From assembly GCF_005887115.1 (NCBI RefSeq), contig NZ_PNCJ01000017.1:62001-126000 (forward strand): a stretch of 64,000 nucleotides of DNA, given 5' to 3'. The notes under the pieces are model-generated. The model was given only the letters and a program-made list of their open reading frames with translations, searched no databases and was not told the DNA's origin. The first letter of the stretch is position 1; each line of letters opens with the position of its first letter. Positions 55,064-64,000 of the stretch are shown in pieces. Origin of the DNA: Pseudoalteromonas rubra. GTDB lineage: Bacteria > Pseudomonadota > Gammaproteobacteria > Enterobacterales > Alteromonadaceae. Position numbers and translations under genes: made by a program.

Positions 55064-55094
55064 AAAAAAGGCAGCAACAGGGCTGCCTTTTTTT
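55064..55094 (+). terminator. Terminator of the cytochrome c4 gene
   Basis: AAAAAAGGCAGC pairs with GCTGCCTTTTTTT. An additional 7-bp hairpin (ATACCCA/TGGGTAT, 55037-55060) precedes it. Confidence 0.9.
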
Positions 55095-55104
55095 GATCTT
55101 GCTT

Positions 55105-55122
55105 TGTGAGATATATCTCAAT
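55105..55122 (+). promoter_or_regulatory. GacA/UvrY/VarA-type box
   Basis: TGTGAG-ATATAT-CTCAAT resembles the GacA consensus TGTAAG-N6-CTTACA. A second half site, TGTAAGATATAT, is at 55128-55139. The box lies about 200 bp before the predicted start of the CsrB-like RNA, close to the distance known for Pseudomonas rsm genes. Confidence 0.6.
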
Positions 55123-55312
55123 GTGAATGTAAGATATATGCATATAGAGAGTGTAGGACTTGACTTAATTTCATCCTGCGTTCAGTTGTAACCTATTGTA
55201 ATAAAATTGGTTTAATGTTGTTCTAAAATATTCAGGTAATAATTTTGTTATTGTTTAGTTGTAACTGTTTCAGATCGGCGTAGATTATTCGTTGTCGCCA
55301 GATAATACAAAA

Positions 55313-55592
55313 ACAGGGACAATTCGTATCGGAAGCGTCGGTGGCAAGATTAGGTATTCTCTTTGAATACGCAGGATGATCAAGAAAGTGTCAGGAAGAC
55401 CGAAAATAAAAAATGCATTGGAAGTTTGATAACAATAACAATATGGAAAGTGTTCACGGAAGTGACAACAAAAACAAAACGGAAGATACCACAATAAAAA
55501 TAATAAAGACTTAAAAGTCGAAGGGAGAAGTGTCCAGTTTGTGACGCTCAGATTAGTAAGCGGTAGAGAGCAATCTCTGCCGCTTTTTTATT
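55313..55592 (+). ncRNA. csrB: CsrB/RsmZ-like small RNA
   Basis: A terminated, non-coding stretch of about 280 nt carries nine GGA motifs at 55317, 55331, 55374, 55394, 55420, 55445, 55458, 55481 and 55524, several in hairpin loops (TCAC-GGAA-GTGA, GTC-AGGAA-GAC) or as CAGGATG. It ends in a 12-bp hairpin (AAGCGGTAGAGA/TCTCTGCCGCTT) with a T-run. A possible -10, GATAAT, is at 55301-55306; the -35 is poor, as is usual for activated promoters. Such RNAs soak up the CsrA/RsmA translational regulator. Together with the GacA-type box this is a convincing member of the class. The start is approximate. Confidence 0.75.
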
Positions 55593-55616
55593 TGTGTGTG
55601 CATATTTGTTCACTAA

Positions 55617-56315
55617 TTGATTGCTGTTACAATACGGCCTTTAAGGCATTTCGGTTTATCTCAGTTGCAAAATCCACAGTCATGGCGTTGCGGCCTTTGT
55701 GAAGGCGACTCACTGACGCACTACCATCAGGACAAATTCAGAGACTACTGGCAGTGTCAGCGCTGCAAGCTGGTATCTGTCTCCCCCGAGCAGCGATTAA
55801 GCGCTGAGCAGGAAAAAGCCATTTATGACAGCCATGATAATGATCTGATGGATCCCGGTTATCGGCGTTTTTTATCCCGGTTGGCTGACCCACTGTGCGA
55901 GCGCTTGGCGGCGGCCCAGTCAGGACTGGATTTTGGCTGTGGTCCAGGCCCGCTGTTAGCTAAAATGCTAACCGAGGCCGGCCACCGAATGGCGCTATAT
56001 GATTTATACTATGCCAATGATCCCAAAGTGTTGGATCACCAGTATGACTTTATTACCTGTAGTGAAGTGATAGAGCACCTGGCCCAGCCCGGCAAAGTGC
56101 TGCACCAGTTACTGGCGATGCTCAGGCCTGGTGCACCATTGGCATTAATGACTAAGCTGGTAATAGATCCAGCACGCTTTGCAAACTGGCACTATAAAAA
56201 CGATCAAACCCATATCGCGTTTTTTAGCCGTGAGACCTTTGCCTATATTGCAGAGCAATTTAATACCCAGGTTGAAGTGATTGGTAATGATGTCATCATT
56301 TTAACTAAGCGATAG
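55617..56315 (+). CDS. SAM-dependent methyltransferase with zinc-ribbon N-terminus
   Basis: A protein of up to 232 residues. It has a four-Cys zinc-ribbon-like element (CGLCEGD...WQCQRCKLV, about 25-52) and a methyltransferase core: LDFGCGPGPLLAKMLTEAG (motif I), FITCSEVIEHLAQPGKVL (motif IV), MLRPGAPLALMTKLV. It resembles the Methyltransf_11/23 proteins often annotated as class I methyltransferases in Alteromonadales. The TTG start at 55617 has no clear binding site, and a later start before SWRCGLC is possible. Substrate unknown. Confidence 0.7.
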   Translation: MIAVTIRPLRHFGLSQLQNPQSWRCGLCEGDSLTHYHQDKFRDYWQCQRCKLVSVSPEQRLSAEQEKAIYDSHDNDLMDPGYRRFLSRLADPLCERLAAAQSGLDFGCGPGPLLAKMLTEAGHRMALYDLYYANDPKVLDHQYDFITCSEVIEHLAQPGKVLHQLLAMLRPGAPLALMTKLVIDPARFANWHYKNDQTHIAFFSRETFAYIAEQFNTQVEVIGNDVIILTKR

Positions 56316-56337
56316 TACAGAATGAGTAAAGACTAGT

Positions 56338-56913
56338 ATGACGAGAAAGAAAAAATCCCGTAAGGTTGGCAACATAGGTACGCCAAGGTTAAGCAAAGAG
56401 AAGCTCCAGGAGCTCAGAGCGCTCAAAGAGCAGCGCAATAAAAAGCATAAAGGTAAAAAGCCAGGCTCACGTAATGCACAAGAAGCCAAAGTAGAAGAGA
56501 GTAAGACTTCGGGTAGCAAGAAGGATCCCCGTGCGGGCAGTAAAAAGCCGGTTGCGCTGGTACCTCAGCCACAGCAGGCCAGCGAGCCTAAGCTTAATCG
56601 TGACCTCAAACCTCAGGTGGAGCTGAAGAAGGTCGCGCCAGTGGCATTAACGCCGGAAGAAGAGCTACGCCAACTGGAAAATGATGAGCGTCTGATGGCG
56701 CTGTTAGAGCGTCATGAGCGTGGTGAGCTATTAACGGGCAAAGATGCCAAGTACTTCAATAAGTCGGTGGCACGCCATCAGGAGTTATGTGAGTTACTGG
56801 GCATTGATGATGAGTTCGAAGAAGCTGATATGCCCCAGGAAGATGAGCTGGATCAGTGGATGAGTAATGATCTGGCGAATGAGTGGTTAACAGACGAAGA
56901 CGAGGAGCGTTAA
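56338..56913 (+). CDS. yihI: Der GTPase-activating protein YihI
   Basis: YihI stimulates the GTPase of Der (EngA) and so tunes ribosome assembly. The 191-residue protein has the typical highly basic N-terminus (MTRKKKSRKVGNIGTPRLSK) and an acidic C-terminal half (LMALLERHERGELLTGKDAKY; EEADMPQEDELDQWMSNDL). It is 22 bp after the methyltransferase gene and 3 bp before the DUF2489 gene. Its closeness to engB fits the polA-engB-yihI neighbourhood of E. coli. Confidence 0.9.
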   Translation: MTRKKKSRKVGNIGTPRLSKEKLQELRALKEQRNKKHKGKKPGSRNAQEAKVEESKTSGSKKDPRAGSKKPVALVPQPQQASEPKLNRDLKPQVELKKVAPVALTPEEELRQLENDERLMALLERHERGELLTGKDAKYFNKSVARHQELCELLGIDDEFEEADMPQEDELDQWMSNDLANEWLTDEDEER

Positions 56914-56916
56914 ACT

Positions 56917-57423
56917 ATGTGGATAGCCGCGATTGTGGTAGGCGCGTTGATCATCGCCGGTCTGGCATTTTACGCCGGCAAGCTGCTGTGGCAGTTGAAA
57001 GTTCAGAAAGACACGATAGCAAAATTGCAGCAGGAGCAAAAAGAGAAGCTGGCACGTTCTCGTGAGGAACGAAATGCCAAGCTGTCCGATAGTATCAATC
57101 TGATAGCTAAAGCGATGCAGCAGAAGCAGTGTGAGTACTCTGAAGGCTGTTTGCGGGTATGGGTGCTGATGTCTCAATACAGCTTTGATGAGGAAATCGA
57201 GCTGAGCCAGAGTTATCCGGGTGTGCATGAGATGTACGAGGAAGTCAAAGAAATGCCGACCCATGACGCACGCAAAAAATACAGTAAGAAAGAGATTTAT
57301 AAAATGGATGCGCAGCGCTGGCGCGCTGAAGAGCGACTGGAAGCGCAGATCCTGGAAGACTGTGAAAAGCTACTGAGTCGCTTTAAGCCCTTGCCGGGCA
57401 GCGAAAACGTGGTATTTCAGTAG
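56917..57423 (+). CDS. DUF2489 membrane-anchored protein
   Basis: A 168-residue protein with one N-terminal membrane helix (WIAAIVVGALIIAGLAFYAG), a coiled coil (KVQKDTIAKLQQEQKEKLARS) and the DUF2489 domain (SINLIAKAMQQKQCEYSEGCLRVWVLM...). Translationally close to yihI (3-bp gap), as in other gammaproteobacteria. Function unknown. Confidence 0.8.
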   Translation: MWIAAIVVGALIIAGLAFYAGKLLWQLKVQKDTIAKLQQEQKEKLARSREERNAKLSDSINLIAKAMQQKQCEYSEGCLRVWVLMSQYSFDEEIELSQSYPGVHEMYEEVKEMPTHDARKKYSKKEIYKMDAQRWRAEERLEAQILEDCEKLLSRFKPLPGSENVVFQ

Positions 57424-57434
57424 CCATGTATGAT

Positions 57435-58322
57435 CTACCGCGTGCGCGCAGCTTGTAAGGTGGCGGGTGAAAAGCCCGTCACCAGCATAGTGCCCGTTAA
57501 TACCAGCACCATCCCGCCCAATGTATTGAGTCCAACCTGCTCGTCTAATATCAGATAGCCCCAGACAATCCCAAACAGGGGGATTAAGAACGTGACCGAT
57601 AGCGCAGAAGCCGCACCTACGTCTGAAATTAATCTAAAATACAATAAGTAAGCAATGCCAGTACAGATCACGCCCAGTGCAATAACGGCAGAGATCTCTG
57701 TGCTATCCGGCACTGCCCGCATGGGTATGAAAGGGAGCAGCGGCAGTAGCCAAAGGACGGCTGCCCACATGCTGCCATGTGCATTATCAAACGCGGGGAT
57801 CTGGGGTGCATTTTTAGCATAATTGCTCGCAACACCGTAACTGACAGCAGCAAGTACCCCCGCCAGGACCGGCCAAGTCAGCTTTTCTGAGACAAGGGTC
57901 TGGTCCCAGCCAACCAAGATGATCACGCCAAATATCCCCAGCACCATGCCGATCAGGGACTTCACTGAAAGAGGCGTTCGGTGCCAGAAAAAAGCGATCA
58001 AAGCACCCCAAATGGCAGCCGTAGCGTTTAAAATTGCCAGCATAGAGACTGTCAGGGTTTGCGCCGCATAGGCAAAGAGCACGAAAGGCAGCGCTGTATT
58101 GAGCAATCCCAAAATAAAATAGTGCCGGGCGTGGGCGCGAAAATGCAGATATCGCTTCAGATACAAGGCTGTCACGAGCAATGCAAGGGCGGCAAAGCTC
58201 ACTCTGAACTCGATTAGATAAGCCGGTCCAAAGGTCGGCGCGGCAATACGCATAAACAAAAATGAACCGCCCCAGATTGCTGCCAGACAGATCAAACGTA
58301 AAAAACTGGATAAAGTCATCAT
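57435..58322 (-). CDS. DMT superfamily (EamA) exporter
   Basis: A 295-residue inner-membrane protein with about ten helices in two EamA repeats (LAAIWGGSFLFMRIAAPTFGP at the N-terminus of the first; VLAGVLAAVSYGVASNYAKN opening the second). Such proteins export metabolites such as amino acids or drugs. Substrate cannot be inferred. It sits alone between the accC and yihI groups. Confidence 0.88.
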   Translation of the reverse strand: MMTLSSFLRLICLAAIWGGSFLFMRIAAPTFGPAYLIEFRVSFAALALLVTALYLKRYLHFRAHARHYFILGLLNTALPFVLFAYAAQTLTVSMLAILNATAAIWGALIAFFWHRTPLSVKSLIGMVLGIFGVIILVGWDQTLVSEKLTWPVLAGVLAAVSYGVASNYAKNAPQIPAFDNAHGSMWAAVLWLLPLLPFIPMRAVPDSTEISAVIALGVICTGIAYLLYFRLISDVGAASALSVTFLIPLFGIVWGYLILDEQVGLNTLGGMVLVLTGTMLVTGFSPATLQAARTR

Positions 58323-58444
58323 CTTCTCTTCTACTGAGCCAGTCTGTAGATCAGGTGATTAAAGTGACGGAAGTGGCGTCTGGATGCAATGAAAAATATG
58401 CAGTGAGTTCTGAAAGTGTCTACACAGGGAGGTAGATCAGATTA

Positions 58445-58470
58445 ACGCAGGGGAATGACATCCCCTGCGT
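58445..58470. terminator. Hairpin after accC
   Basis: ACGCAGGGGA pairs perfectly with TCCCCTGCGT over ATGACA, 9 bp from the accC stop. It probably ends the aroQ-accBC transcript; the T-run is weak. Confidence 0.7.
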
Positions 58471-58478
58471 AAACGGGC

Positions 58479-59819
58479 TTACAGGCCCAGTTTCTTTTCC
58501 AGATAGTGGATGTTGGTACCACCGTTTTGGAAGTTTTCGTCCGCCAGAATTTTCTTGTGCAGCGGGGTATTGGTTTTAATACCATCAATCACAAGTTCAT
58601 TCAGAGCGTTACGTGCTCGGGCAATGGCCACGTCACGGTTTTCACCGTAAGTGATCAGTTTACCGATCATTGAGTCGTAATGCGGCGGGACTGTGTAATC
58701 AGCATAAATATGGCTGTCCCAGCGAATGCCCAATCCGCCGGCCGGGTGGAAGCGCGTGATCTTGCCTGGAGACGGAATGAAACTTTCCGGATCTTCGGCA
58801 TTGATACGACATTCAATGGCATGGCCACGGATCACAACATCATCCTGAGTGATTGACAGCGGTTGACCAGCAGCAATTTTCAGCTGCTCTTTGATGAGGT
58901 CAACGCCAGTCACCATTTCAGTAACCGGGTGCTCTACCTGGATACGTGTGTTCATCTCAATGAAGTAGAATTCACCATTTTCATACAGGAATTCAAACGT
59001 ACCGGCACCACGGTAACCGATCTCGATACAGGCACGTGTACAGCGATCACCAATAAACTTACGCATTTCTGCAGTAATACCTGGCGCAGGTGCTTCTTCT
59101 ACCACTTTTTGGTGACGACGCTGCATTGAACAGTCACGCTCGCCCAGATGGATGGCATTACCTTGTCCGTCTGCTAAGACTTGTACTTCGATATGGCGTG
59201 GGTTTTCAAGGAATTTCTCCATGTATACCATGCCATTACCAAAGAATTGCTGTGCTTCTGTCTGCGTCAGTGCGATTGAGTCAAGTAGCTCTTCTTCAGA
59301 GCGTACAACACGCATACCGCGACCACCACCACCACCGGCGGCTTTGATGATTACCGGGTAACCAATGCGTTTAGCGATTTGTACGTTTCGTTCATTATCT
59401 TCAGTCAGCGGACCGTCTGAACCAGGTACACAAGGTACGCCTGCTTTACGCATCGCTTCAATGGCTGACACTTTATCACCCATCAGACGAATGGTATCGC
59501 CTTTTGGACCGATAAAGATAAAGCCACTCTGCTCAACCTGATCGGCAAAGTCTGCATTTTCAGACAGGAAGCCGTAGCCCGGATGGATAGCAACCGCGTC
59601 GGTTACCTCTGCCGCAGCGATGATGCGCGGAATGTCCAGGTAGCTTTCGCTGGCAGCGGGTTTACCGATACAAATGGTTTCGTCTGCAAGTAGCACGTGT
59701 TTGAGGTCACGATCGGCAGTTGAATGCACTGCAACCGTTTTAATCCCCAGCTCCTTGCAGGCACGCAATACGCGAAGCGCAATTTCGCCTCGGTTTGCAA
59801 TGACTACTTTATCTAGCAT
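58479..59819 (-). CDS. accC: Acetyl-CoA carboxylase, biotin carboxylase subunit
   Basis: AccC carboxylates the biotin on AccB with ATP and bicarbonate, the first half of malonyl-CoA synthesis. The 446-residue protein has the ATP-grasp Gly loop [34 protein letters not shown], and [16 protein letters not shown]. Length as in E. coli (449). Third gene of aroQ-accB-accC, 21 bp after accB. Confidence 0.97.
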   Translation of the reverse strand: MLDKVVIANRGEIALRVLRACKELGIKTVAVHSTADRDLKHVLLADETICIGKPAASESYLDIPRIIAAAEVTDAVAIHPGYGFLSENADFADQVEQSGFIFIGPKGDTIRLMGDKVSAIEAMRKAGVPCVPGSDGPLTEDNERNVQIAKRIGYPVIIKAAGGGGGRGMRVVRSEEELLDSIALTQTEAQQFFGNGMVYMEKFLENPRHIEVQVLADGQGNAIHLGERDCSMQRRHQKVVEEAPAPGITAEMRKFIGDRCTRACIEIGYRGAGTFEFLYENGEFYFIEMNTRIQVEHPVTEMVTGVDLIKEQLKIAAGQPLSITQDDVVIRGHAIECRINAEDPESFIPSPGKITRFHPAGGLGIRWDSHIYADYTVPPHYDSMIGKLITYGENRDVAIARARNALNELVIDGIKTNTPLHKKILADENFQNGGTNIHYLEKKLGL

Positions 59820-59840
59820 AGTGTTAACCTTCCAGGGGCA

Positions 59841-60302
59841 TTATTCGATGATGAACAGAGGTTGATCAAACTCAACCGCATCGCCATTTTCAACCAGGAT
59901 CGCCTTTACAACACCGGCTTTGTCGGATTCGATTTGGTTCATCATCTTCATCGCTTCAACGATACACAGTGTGTCGCCTACGTTGACTTTTGCGCCAACT
60001 TCAACGTATGCCGCAGCTGTAGGAGAAGACGCTGAGTAGAAAGTACCAACCATAGGTGACTTAACCTGATGGCCTGTTGGTGTGTTGCTAGCAGCCGGTG
60101 CTTCAGCAGCTGGTGCCGTTGCAGGAGCTGCAACGGGGGCTGGCGCAGCAGGTGGTACAGAGTACTGCTGTGGTTGAGCAATAACCGGTGCGCTGCTGTG
60201 ACGATTGATGCGTACCGACTCTTCACCCTCGGTGATTTCCAGCTCTGCAATGCCTGATTCTTCTACTAATTCGATAAGTTTCTTGATCTTGCGAATATCC
60301 AT
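59841..60302 (-). CDS. accB: Biotin carboxyl carrier protein
   Basis: AccB carries biotin between AccC and the carboxyltransferase. The 153-residue protein has a short N-terminal part, an Ala/Pro-rich flexible linker (about 45-75) and the C-terminal biotinyl domain with [11 protein letters not shown]; Lys119 is the biotin site. Length close to E. coli (156). Between aroQ and accC. Confidence 0.97.
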   Translation of the reverse strand: MDIRKIKKLIELVEESGIAELEITEGEESVRINRHSSAPVIAQPQQYSVPPAAPAPVAAPATAPAAEAPAASNTPTGHQVKSPMVGTFYSASSPTAAAYVEVGAKVNVGDTLCIVEAMKMMNQIESDKAGVVKAILVENGDAVEFDQPLFIIE

Positions 60303-60321
60303 AACTTGACCCGCCTGTTAG

Positions 60322-60783
60322 TTAATTTGAGTTATCTTGTTTGCGCAGCTTGGCTACGGCGGCCATCAATGCCGCTTCGTAGCCCAGCGCACCTAATCCA
60401 CATATTACGCCTTGTGCCACGTCCGAAAAGTAGGACTTATGGCGAAAGGGCTCGCGTGCATAGACATTTGATAAATGCACTTCATAAAACGGGATGCTGA
60501 CGCTTAGCAGGGCATCTCGCAAAGCAATACTGGTATGTGTAAAAGCGGCTGGGTTGAAGATGATGCAATCAACACGATCGTATTGCGCATGAATATGCTC
60601 TATCAGCTCTGCTTCGCTATTGCTCTGAAAGTGACTTAGCTCAACATCGTAATTTACCGCGCTTTGTGTCAGGCTCTGCATGATGTCTTTTAATGTCCGG
60701 GTGCCGTACTTATCTGGCTCACGTCGGCCCAACATGTTCAGGTTTGGGCCATTCAGGACTAAAATCTTCAAATTTGTAGACAT
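60322..60783 (-). CDS. aroQ: Type II 3-dehydroquinate dehydratase
   Basis: AroQ makes 3-dehydroshikimate in the shikimate pathway. The 153-residue protein has [21 protein letters not shown] at the N-terminus (catalytic Tyr/Arg loop), [12 protein letters not shown] and [17 protein letters not shown], and a C-terminal [16 protein letters not shown]. It precedes accB by 19 bp, the common arrangement in this lineage. Confidence 0.96.
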   Translation of the reverse strand: MSTNLKILVLNGPNLNMLGRREPDKYGTRTLKDIMQSLTQSAVNYDVELSHFQSNSEAELIEHIHAQYDRVDCIIFNPAAFTHTSIALRDALLSVSIPFYEVHLSNVYAREPFRHKSYFSDVAQGVICGLGALGYEAALMAAVAKLRKQDNSN

Positions 60784-61019
60784 AATGCGTGAAATTCCTT
60801 TATTTAGAAAACAAAGCCGTTTTTCTCGAAAAAGACCTTGTTAACTTAAGCGTATGCACAGTAAATAGCAAATATTTCTCACGTTCGCGAACTATTATAG
60901 AGAGTTCAAGGTAAATAGCAGCAAAATACTGGTCTAATCAGCATAGGAAGGGACGAGACACAGAGGCAAATCTTCAGGCCTCTGTGTCGTTGGTAGCGAA
61001 TCGCTCGCTGAAAAGCCGG

Positions 61020-62852
61020 TTACAGGACGTGCTGGCGTACTTTTTCTAGGTGGGCAGCGAACTCGTCGGCACCCAGAAATCCGGTTACCCGCAGTTCGGG
61101 GACCTCGTTACCCTGGGCATCAAAGAACAAAATGCTGGGCAGACCGAACACCGTAAACGCTTCCATGATCTCTATGGTGGTGTCGTTACTTTCGGTCAGA
61201 TCGAGTTTCAGAGTATCGAAATAAGCAAACTGGGTTTGTACTTGTTCGGTGGGAAAAGTATATTTCTCAAACTCCTTACAGGCCACACACCACTCGGCAT
61301 ACAGATCCACCATGGCGATTTTACCATTGCTATTAGCTTGCTCGACTGCCACATTCAGTGCAGCCAGGTCGTCCAGCAGTCTGAAGCCCTGTTTGGACTC
61401 CTGATTTGCCACACTTACCTGGGCTGTTTCAGGGGAAGGGAAAACCACGCTTCTGGCAGTGAGTAGGCCGACCACAAATAAGCTGGTTGCCATCGCCCAG
61501 AGCAGAGTTTTACCTTTACCTTGTGTCTGAGCACTTTGCCAGTGATGTAAATACAGGGCGGTTGCCATCGCCAGTACCGACGCCAGTCCCAGAATAATAT
61601 TAAAGTCGAGGATCCGCTCCAACAGGATCAACGGCACAAACAGCATGACAAAACCGAACAGGGTTTTCACCTGATCCATCCAGCTTCCCGCTTTGGGCAG
61701 TAACTTACCGCCTGAGGTGCCAAGCAGCAGCAGCGGCAGACCCATCCCCAGACTCAGCGCATACAGCGTCAGACCGCCCACCATAAAGTCGCCGCTTTGA
61801 GCAACATAAAGCAGGGCTGCAGACAAGGGGGCCGTGGTACAAGGTGAGGCAATCAGGCCTGACAACACGCCCATGGAAAATACCCCAGCATAGTTGCCGC
61901 CACTTTGCTGATTACTGATCTCAGTAAGCTTACTCATCATGCCGCTGGGCAGTTTGATTTCGTACCAGCCGAACATGGCAAAGGCCAGCAACACAAACAA
62001 TAAACTAAAGCTAATCAGTACCGCCGGGTGTTGCAGGTAGCCTTGCACCTGGCCACCAAAATAGGCCACCACTAAACCAAGAGCGGCATAGGTCACGGCC
62101 ATGCCCTGAACATAAACAAAAGACAGGCTAAAGGCCTTCTTGGTCGACAGATGTTGCTGCCCGGCGATCAGGCTGGAGAGGATTGGAAACATCGGGAAGA
62201 CACACGGCGTAAACGCCAGGCCCACACCCACCGCAAAAAACACCGCCAGGTTAGTGAGCAGCGATTGCTGCGCCAGTCGTTCCGTGAAGCTTAAATCGTC
62301 GCTATTTGCGGATCCAGCCTCAGGCTGGCTGATTGTTCTGGTGGGTGGTGTTGCATCATCATCGCCGCTGCCATTGACGAGCACAGTTAAAGGCACAGTG
62401 ATCACTTCAGGCGGGTAACACAACCCGGCTTCGGCACAGCCCTGATAGCGAATTTTTACCACCGCACCGTCGGTGATATTACTGAGTCGGGAGATCACGG
62501 CAAACTGATCAAAGTAAACTTCGGTTTTGCCAAAAAATTCATCCTCGATCATTTCACCCTGCGCATATTCGGGCACTGAAATGTCGGCCCCTTTGGCGAT
62601 GATCTCCAGTTTCTTCTTATATAGGTAGTAGCCGGGTGCAATATCCCAGCCGGTAAACAGCACTTTGCCCTGCTGATCGAAGTCGAACTTAAACGCTTCT
62701 TCGACGGGTAAAAACGTTTGCTGCTTGGGAGCGAGCAAGCTATCGAGCACAGTGGTATTGCCAGCCGCCAGACTGCTGGTGCTCATCAGCATCAACAGAG
62801 TGGTCAAAACGGCCAGTATGCCGCTGGGTAAAAAACGCGTCAGCATTCGCAT
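61020..62852 (-). CDS. dsbD: Thiol:disulfide interchange protein DsbD
   Basis: DsbD moves electrons from thioredoxin across the inner membrane to periplasmic isomerases and cytochrome c maturation. The 610 residues comprise a signal peptide, the alpha domain (Cys pair in GCAEAGLCYPPE), a membrane domain of eight helices with Cys in FTPCVFPMFPIL and SPCTTAPLSAALL, and a C-terminal thioredoxin-like domain with WCVACKEFE. The start overlaps the cutA stop by one base, so they are coupled. Confidence 0.96.
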   Translation of the reverse strand: MRMLTRFLPSGILAVLTTLLMLMSTSSLAAGNTTVLDSLLAPKQQTFLPVEEAFKFDFDQQGKVLFTGWDIAPGYYLYKKKLEIIAKGADISVPEYAQGEMIEDEFFGKTEVYFDQFAVISRLSNITDGAVVKIRYQGCAEAGLCYPPEVITVPLTVLVNGSGDDDATPPTRTISQPEAGSANSDDLSFTERLAQQSLLTNLAVFFAVGVGLAFTPCVFPMFPILSSLIAGQQHLSTKKAFSLSFVYVQGMAVTYAALGLVVAYFGGQVQGYLQHPAVLISFSLLFVLLAFAMFGWYEIKLPSGMMSKLTEISNQQSGGNYAGVFSMGVLSGLIASPCTTAPLSAALLYVAQSGDFMVGGLTLYALSLGMGLPLLLLGTSGGKLLPKAGSWMDQVKTLFGFVMLFVPLILLERILDFNIILGLASVLAMATALYLHHWQSAQTQGKGKTLLWAMATSLFVVGLLTARSVVFPSPETAQVSVANQESKQGFRLLDDLAALNVAVEQANSNGKIAMVDLYAEWCVACKEFEKYTFPTEQVQTQFAYFDTLKLDLTESNDTTIEIMEAFTVFGLPSILFFDAQGNEVPELRVTGFLGADEFAAHLEKVRQHVL

Positions 62853-63172
62853 TAATTCAGTACCTCATCAATCCAGTTAAAATAGTCCCGCGATCCCGCA
62901 CAGACTTCGATGACCTGAATTTCAGGGACATCGTATTGGTGCAAACGGTGAATGGTCTCCATAACAGCTTCGACCAAGTCAGCATGCGTTTTAATCAATA
63001 ACTTGCACTCGCTGTCTTGAGCGACCTGGCCCTGCCACATATAAATGGACTCAATGCCTGGCAAAATGTTCACACAGGCTGCCTGTTTATTTGTTACCAG
63101 GTGCCTGGCAATGTCACGTGCCTGCACCTGAGTGTTACAGGTGGTCATGACCATTCGGTAAGGCGTCGTCAT
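62852..63172 (-). CDS. cutA: Divalent-cation tolerance protein CutA
   Basis: A 106-residue trimeric PII-like protein linked to copper tolerance. The sequence YRMVMTTCNTQVQARDIARHLV at the start and CVNILPGIESIYMWQGQV in the middle are diagnostic. It forms a two-gene operon with dsbD, as in E. coli. Confidence 0.94.
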   Translation of the reverse strand: MTTPYRMVMTTCNTQVQARDIARHLVTNKQAACVNILPGIESIYMWQGQVAQDSECKLLIKTHADLVEAVMETIHRLHQYDVPEIQVIEVCAGSRDYFNWIDEVLN

Positions 63173-63346
63173 GGTTATCCTTTCACTTGAGCTAAATTTG
63201 CTCTAGTGTAACCAAACACGCGGTCTATCCCAAGCGCTTCACCTTTACTTTCAGCGCATTGGTCGCGTGCCTTGTTATGCCTGGCGCGCGGGCTTGAAAT
63301 AAGACCCGAGGACCCATACATCTATTTCAGTAATTTTGGAGATCCT

Positions 63347-63853
63347 ATGTTTAAAGTCCTTTTTCTACTCTTTATTGTTATTCCCATCGCTGAAATAGCC
63401 TTGTTACTTCAAGTCAGTGAAGTCATCGGTGGATTCGCCACACTGGCACTGGTGATCCTCACGGCGATACTCGGGGCGCGCCTGGTTAAGCAACAAGGCC
63501 TGGGTGCCTACGCCAACGTGCAGCAACAAATGGCACAAGGCCAGTTACCTGCCAGCGATCTGTTTGCCGGTATTTGCGTGATCATTGCCGGTGTATTACT
63601 GATGACGCCAGGGATCATGACCGATGTATTGGGCTTTATGCTGCTCACGCCAGCTATTCGCCAAAAATTAGCCAAGGCACTGCTACAACGCGCCACTGTG
63701 CAGGTGCAAAGCGGTGGCATGTTCAGCCAGCACACCACACAGCAACAAGAGCAGCAGTTCGACCCGTTTGCTGGTCGCCCTTCAGGCCATGGTCAATCGC
63801 AGCGTGATGAGGGGAATACTACGTTAGAAGGCGAGTTTAAGCGCAAGGACTAA
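63347..63853 (+). CDS. fxsA: FxsA family membrane protein
   Basis: A 168-residue inner-membrane protein with three or four helices (FLLFIVIPIAEIALLLQVSEVIG; LALVILTAILGARLVKQQGLG; LFAGICVIIAGVLLMTPGIMTDVLGFMLL) and a hydrophilic C-terminal tail. E. coli FxsA suppresses F exclusion of phage T7. The open frame begins at 63272, but GGAG before the ATG at 63347 and the conserved MFKVLFLL start decide. It precedes groES in many gammaproteobacteria. Confidence 0.92.
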   Translation: MFKVLFLLFIVIPIAEIALLLQVSEVIGGFATLALVILTAILGARLVKQQGLGAYANVQQQMAQGQLPASDLFAGICVIIAGVLLMTPGIMTDVLGFMLLTPAIRQKLAKALLQRATVQVQSGGMFSQHTTQQQEQQFDPFAGRPSGHGQSQRDEGNTTLEGEFKRKD

Positions 63854-63871
63854 AAAAATTTGAAAAAAATG

Positions 63872-63900
63872 CTTGGATTTTGTTTTGCCCATCCCCATTA
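63872..63900 (+). promoter_or_regulatory. Sigma-32 heat-shock promoter, probably of groESL
   Basis: CTTGGAT (63872-63878) and CCCCATTA (63893-63900) are 14 bp apart, matching the sigma-32 consensus CTTGAAA-N11-16-CCCCATNT. It starts 19 bp after fxsA and would drive genes beyond the right end; groES-groEL follow fxsA in related genomes. Confidence 0.8.
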
Positions 63901-64000
63901 AGTGAAGCAACTTAGAAATTAATTAGTTAGCCCCTCATCGCTAAAGTTTGAGCGGGAAAACATCTTACACTATGTATTCTGTCATTGTTCAGAAACTGTT

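Noticed and set aside
1..64000. CRISPR arrays, tRNA/rRNA genes, prophage or transposase genes
   Set aside because: No regular spaced repeats, cloverleaf genes or transposase/integrase frames were seen on either strand.

Overview
The window looks like chromosomal DNA of a marine gammaproteobacterium of the order Alteromonadales, most likely Pseudoalteromonas or a close relative. This is inferred from gene content and order (polA, engB and cytochrome c4 together; yihI next to a DUF2489 gene; cutA-dsbD-aroQ-accB-accC beside fxsA and a heat-shock promoter) and from families common in that group (DUF3103, DUF2959, an OMPLA phospholipase, a KxLNKK...GG-type RiPP leader). No rRNA, tRNA, CRISPR array, prophage or transposase gene was seen. 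Most of the window is core genome.

Layout. 1-6.3 kb: the 3' part of a DUF3103 gene, then an RND efflux operon (membrane fusion protein, RND permease, TetR repressor) behind an AcrR-like operator. 6.3-8 kb: a secreted multidomain endonuclease I. 8.3-12.7 kb: sulfite/PAPS reduction (cysJ, cysI, cysH). 12.8-23.8 kb: mostly small or poorly known genes (solute-binding-like protein, DUF4124, FAD oxidoreductase, thioesterase, S4 protein, lipoproteins, YihY, proline iminopeptidase, Dtd, a spermidine-synthase-like protein, a GNAT/hotdog fusion, phospholipase A). 23.9-24.4 kb: a candidate orphan RiPP precursor whose stop codon lies at the edge of a MITE-like repeat. 24.4-28.8 kb: a tight four-gene operon (DapA-like, DapD-like, PLP decarboxylase, M14 deacylase) behind a clear lysine riboswitch. 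28.9-32.2 kb: a hybrid sensor kinase, a DUF4097-like protein and a TraB/GumN protein. 32.4-39.1 kb: the ilvGMEDA branched-chain operon with a leader peptide and attenuator. 39.2-48.6 kb: an NMT1-type binding protein, a methyltransferase, carbonic anhydrase, UbiK, Rep helicase, a GAF-GAF-GGDEF protein, cytochrome c5 and ElbB. 48.9-57.4 kb: the polA region, with tandem DnaA boxes before polA, a candidate small RNA after it, YceI, DUF1285, EngB, cytochrome c4, a CsrB-like RNA with a GacA-type box, a methyltransferase, YihI and DUF2489. 57.4-64 kb: a DMT transporter, accC-accB-aroQ, dsbD-cutA, fxsA and a sigma-32 promoter that probably drives groESL beyond the window.

How it works together. Four independent feedback controls on metabolism or efflux can be read from the sequence: a TetR operator over the efflux promoter, a lysine riboswitch on a lysine-type operon, translation-coupled attenuation of ilvGMEDA, and a Gac/Csr-type RNA. 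The parts least explained by existing gene families are the orphan RiPP-like peptide, the terminated transcript downstream of polA that does not look like Spot 42, and the riboswitch-driven lysine cluster that carries an M14 deacylase where DapE would be expected.
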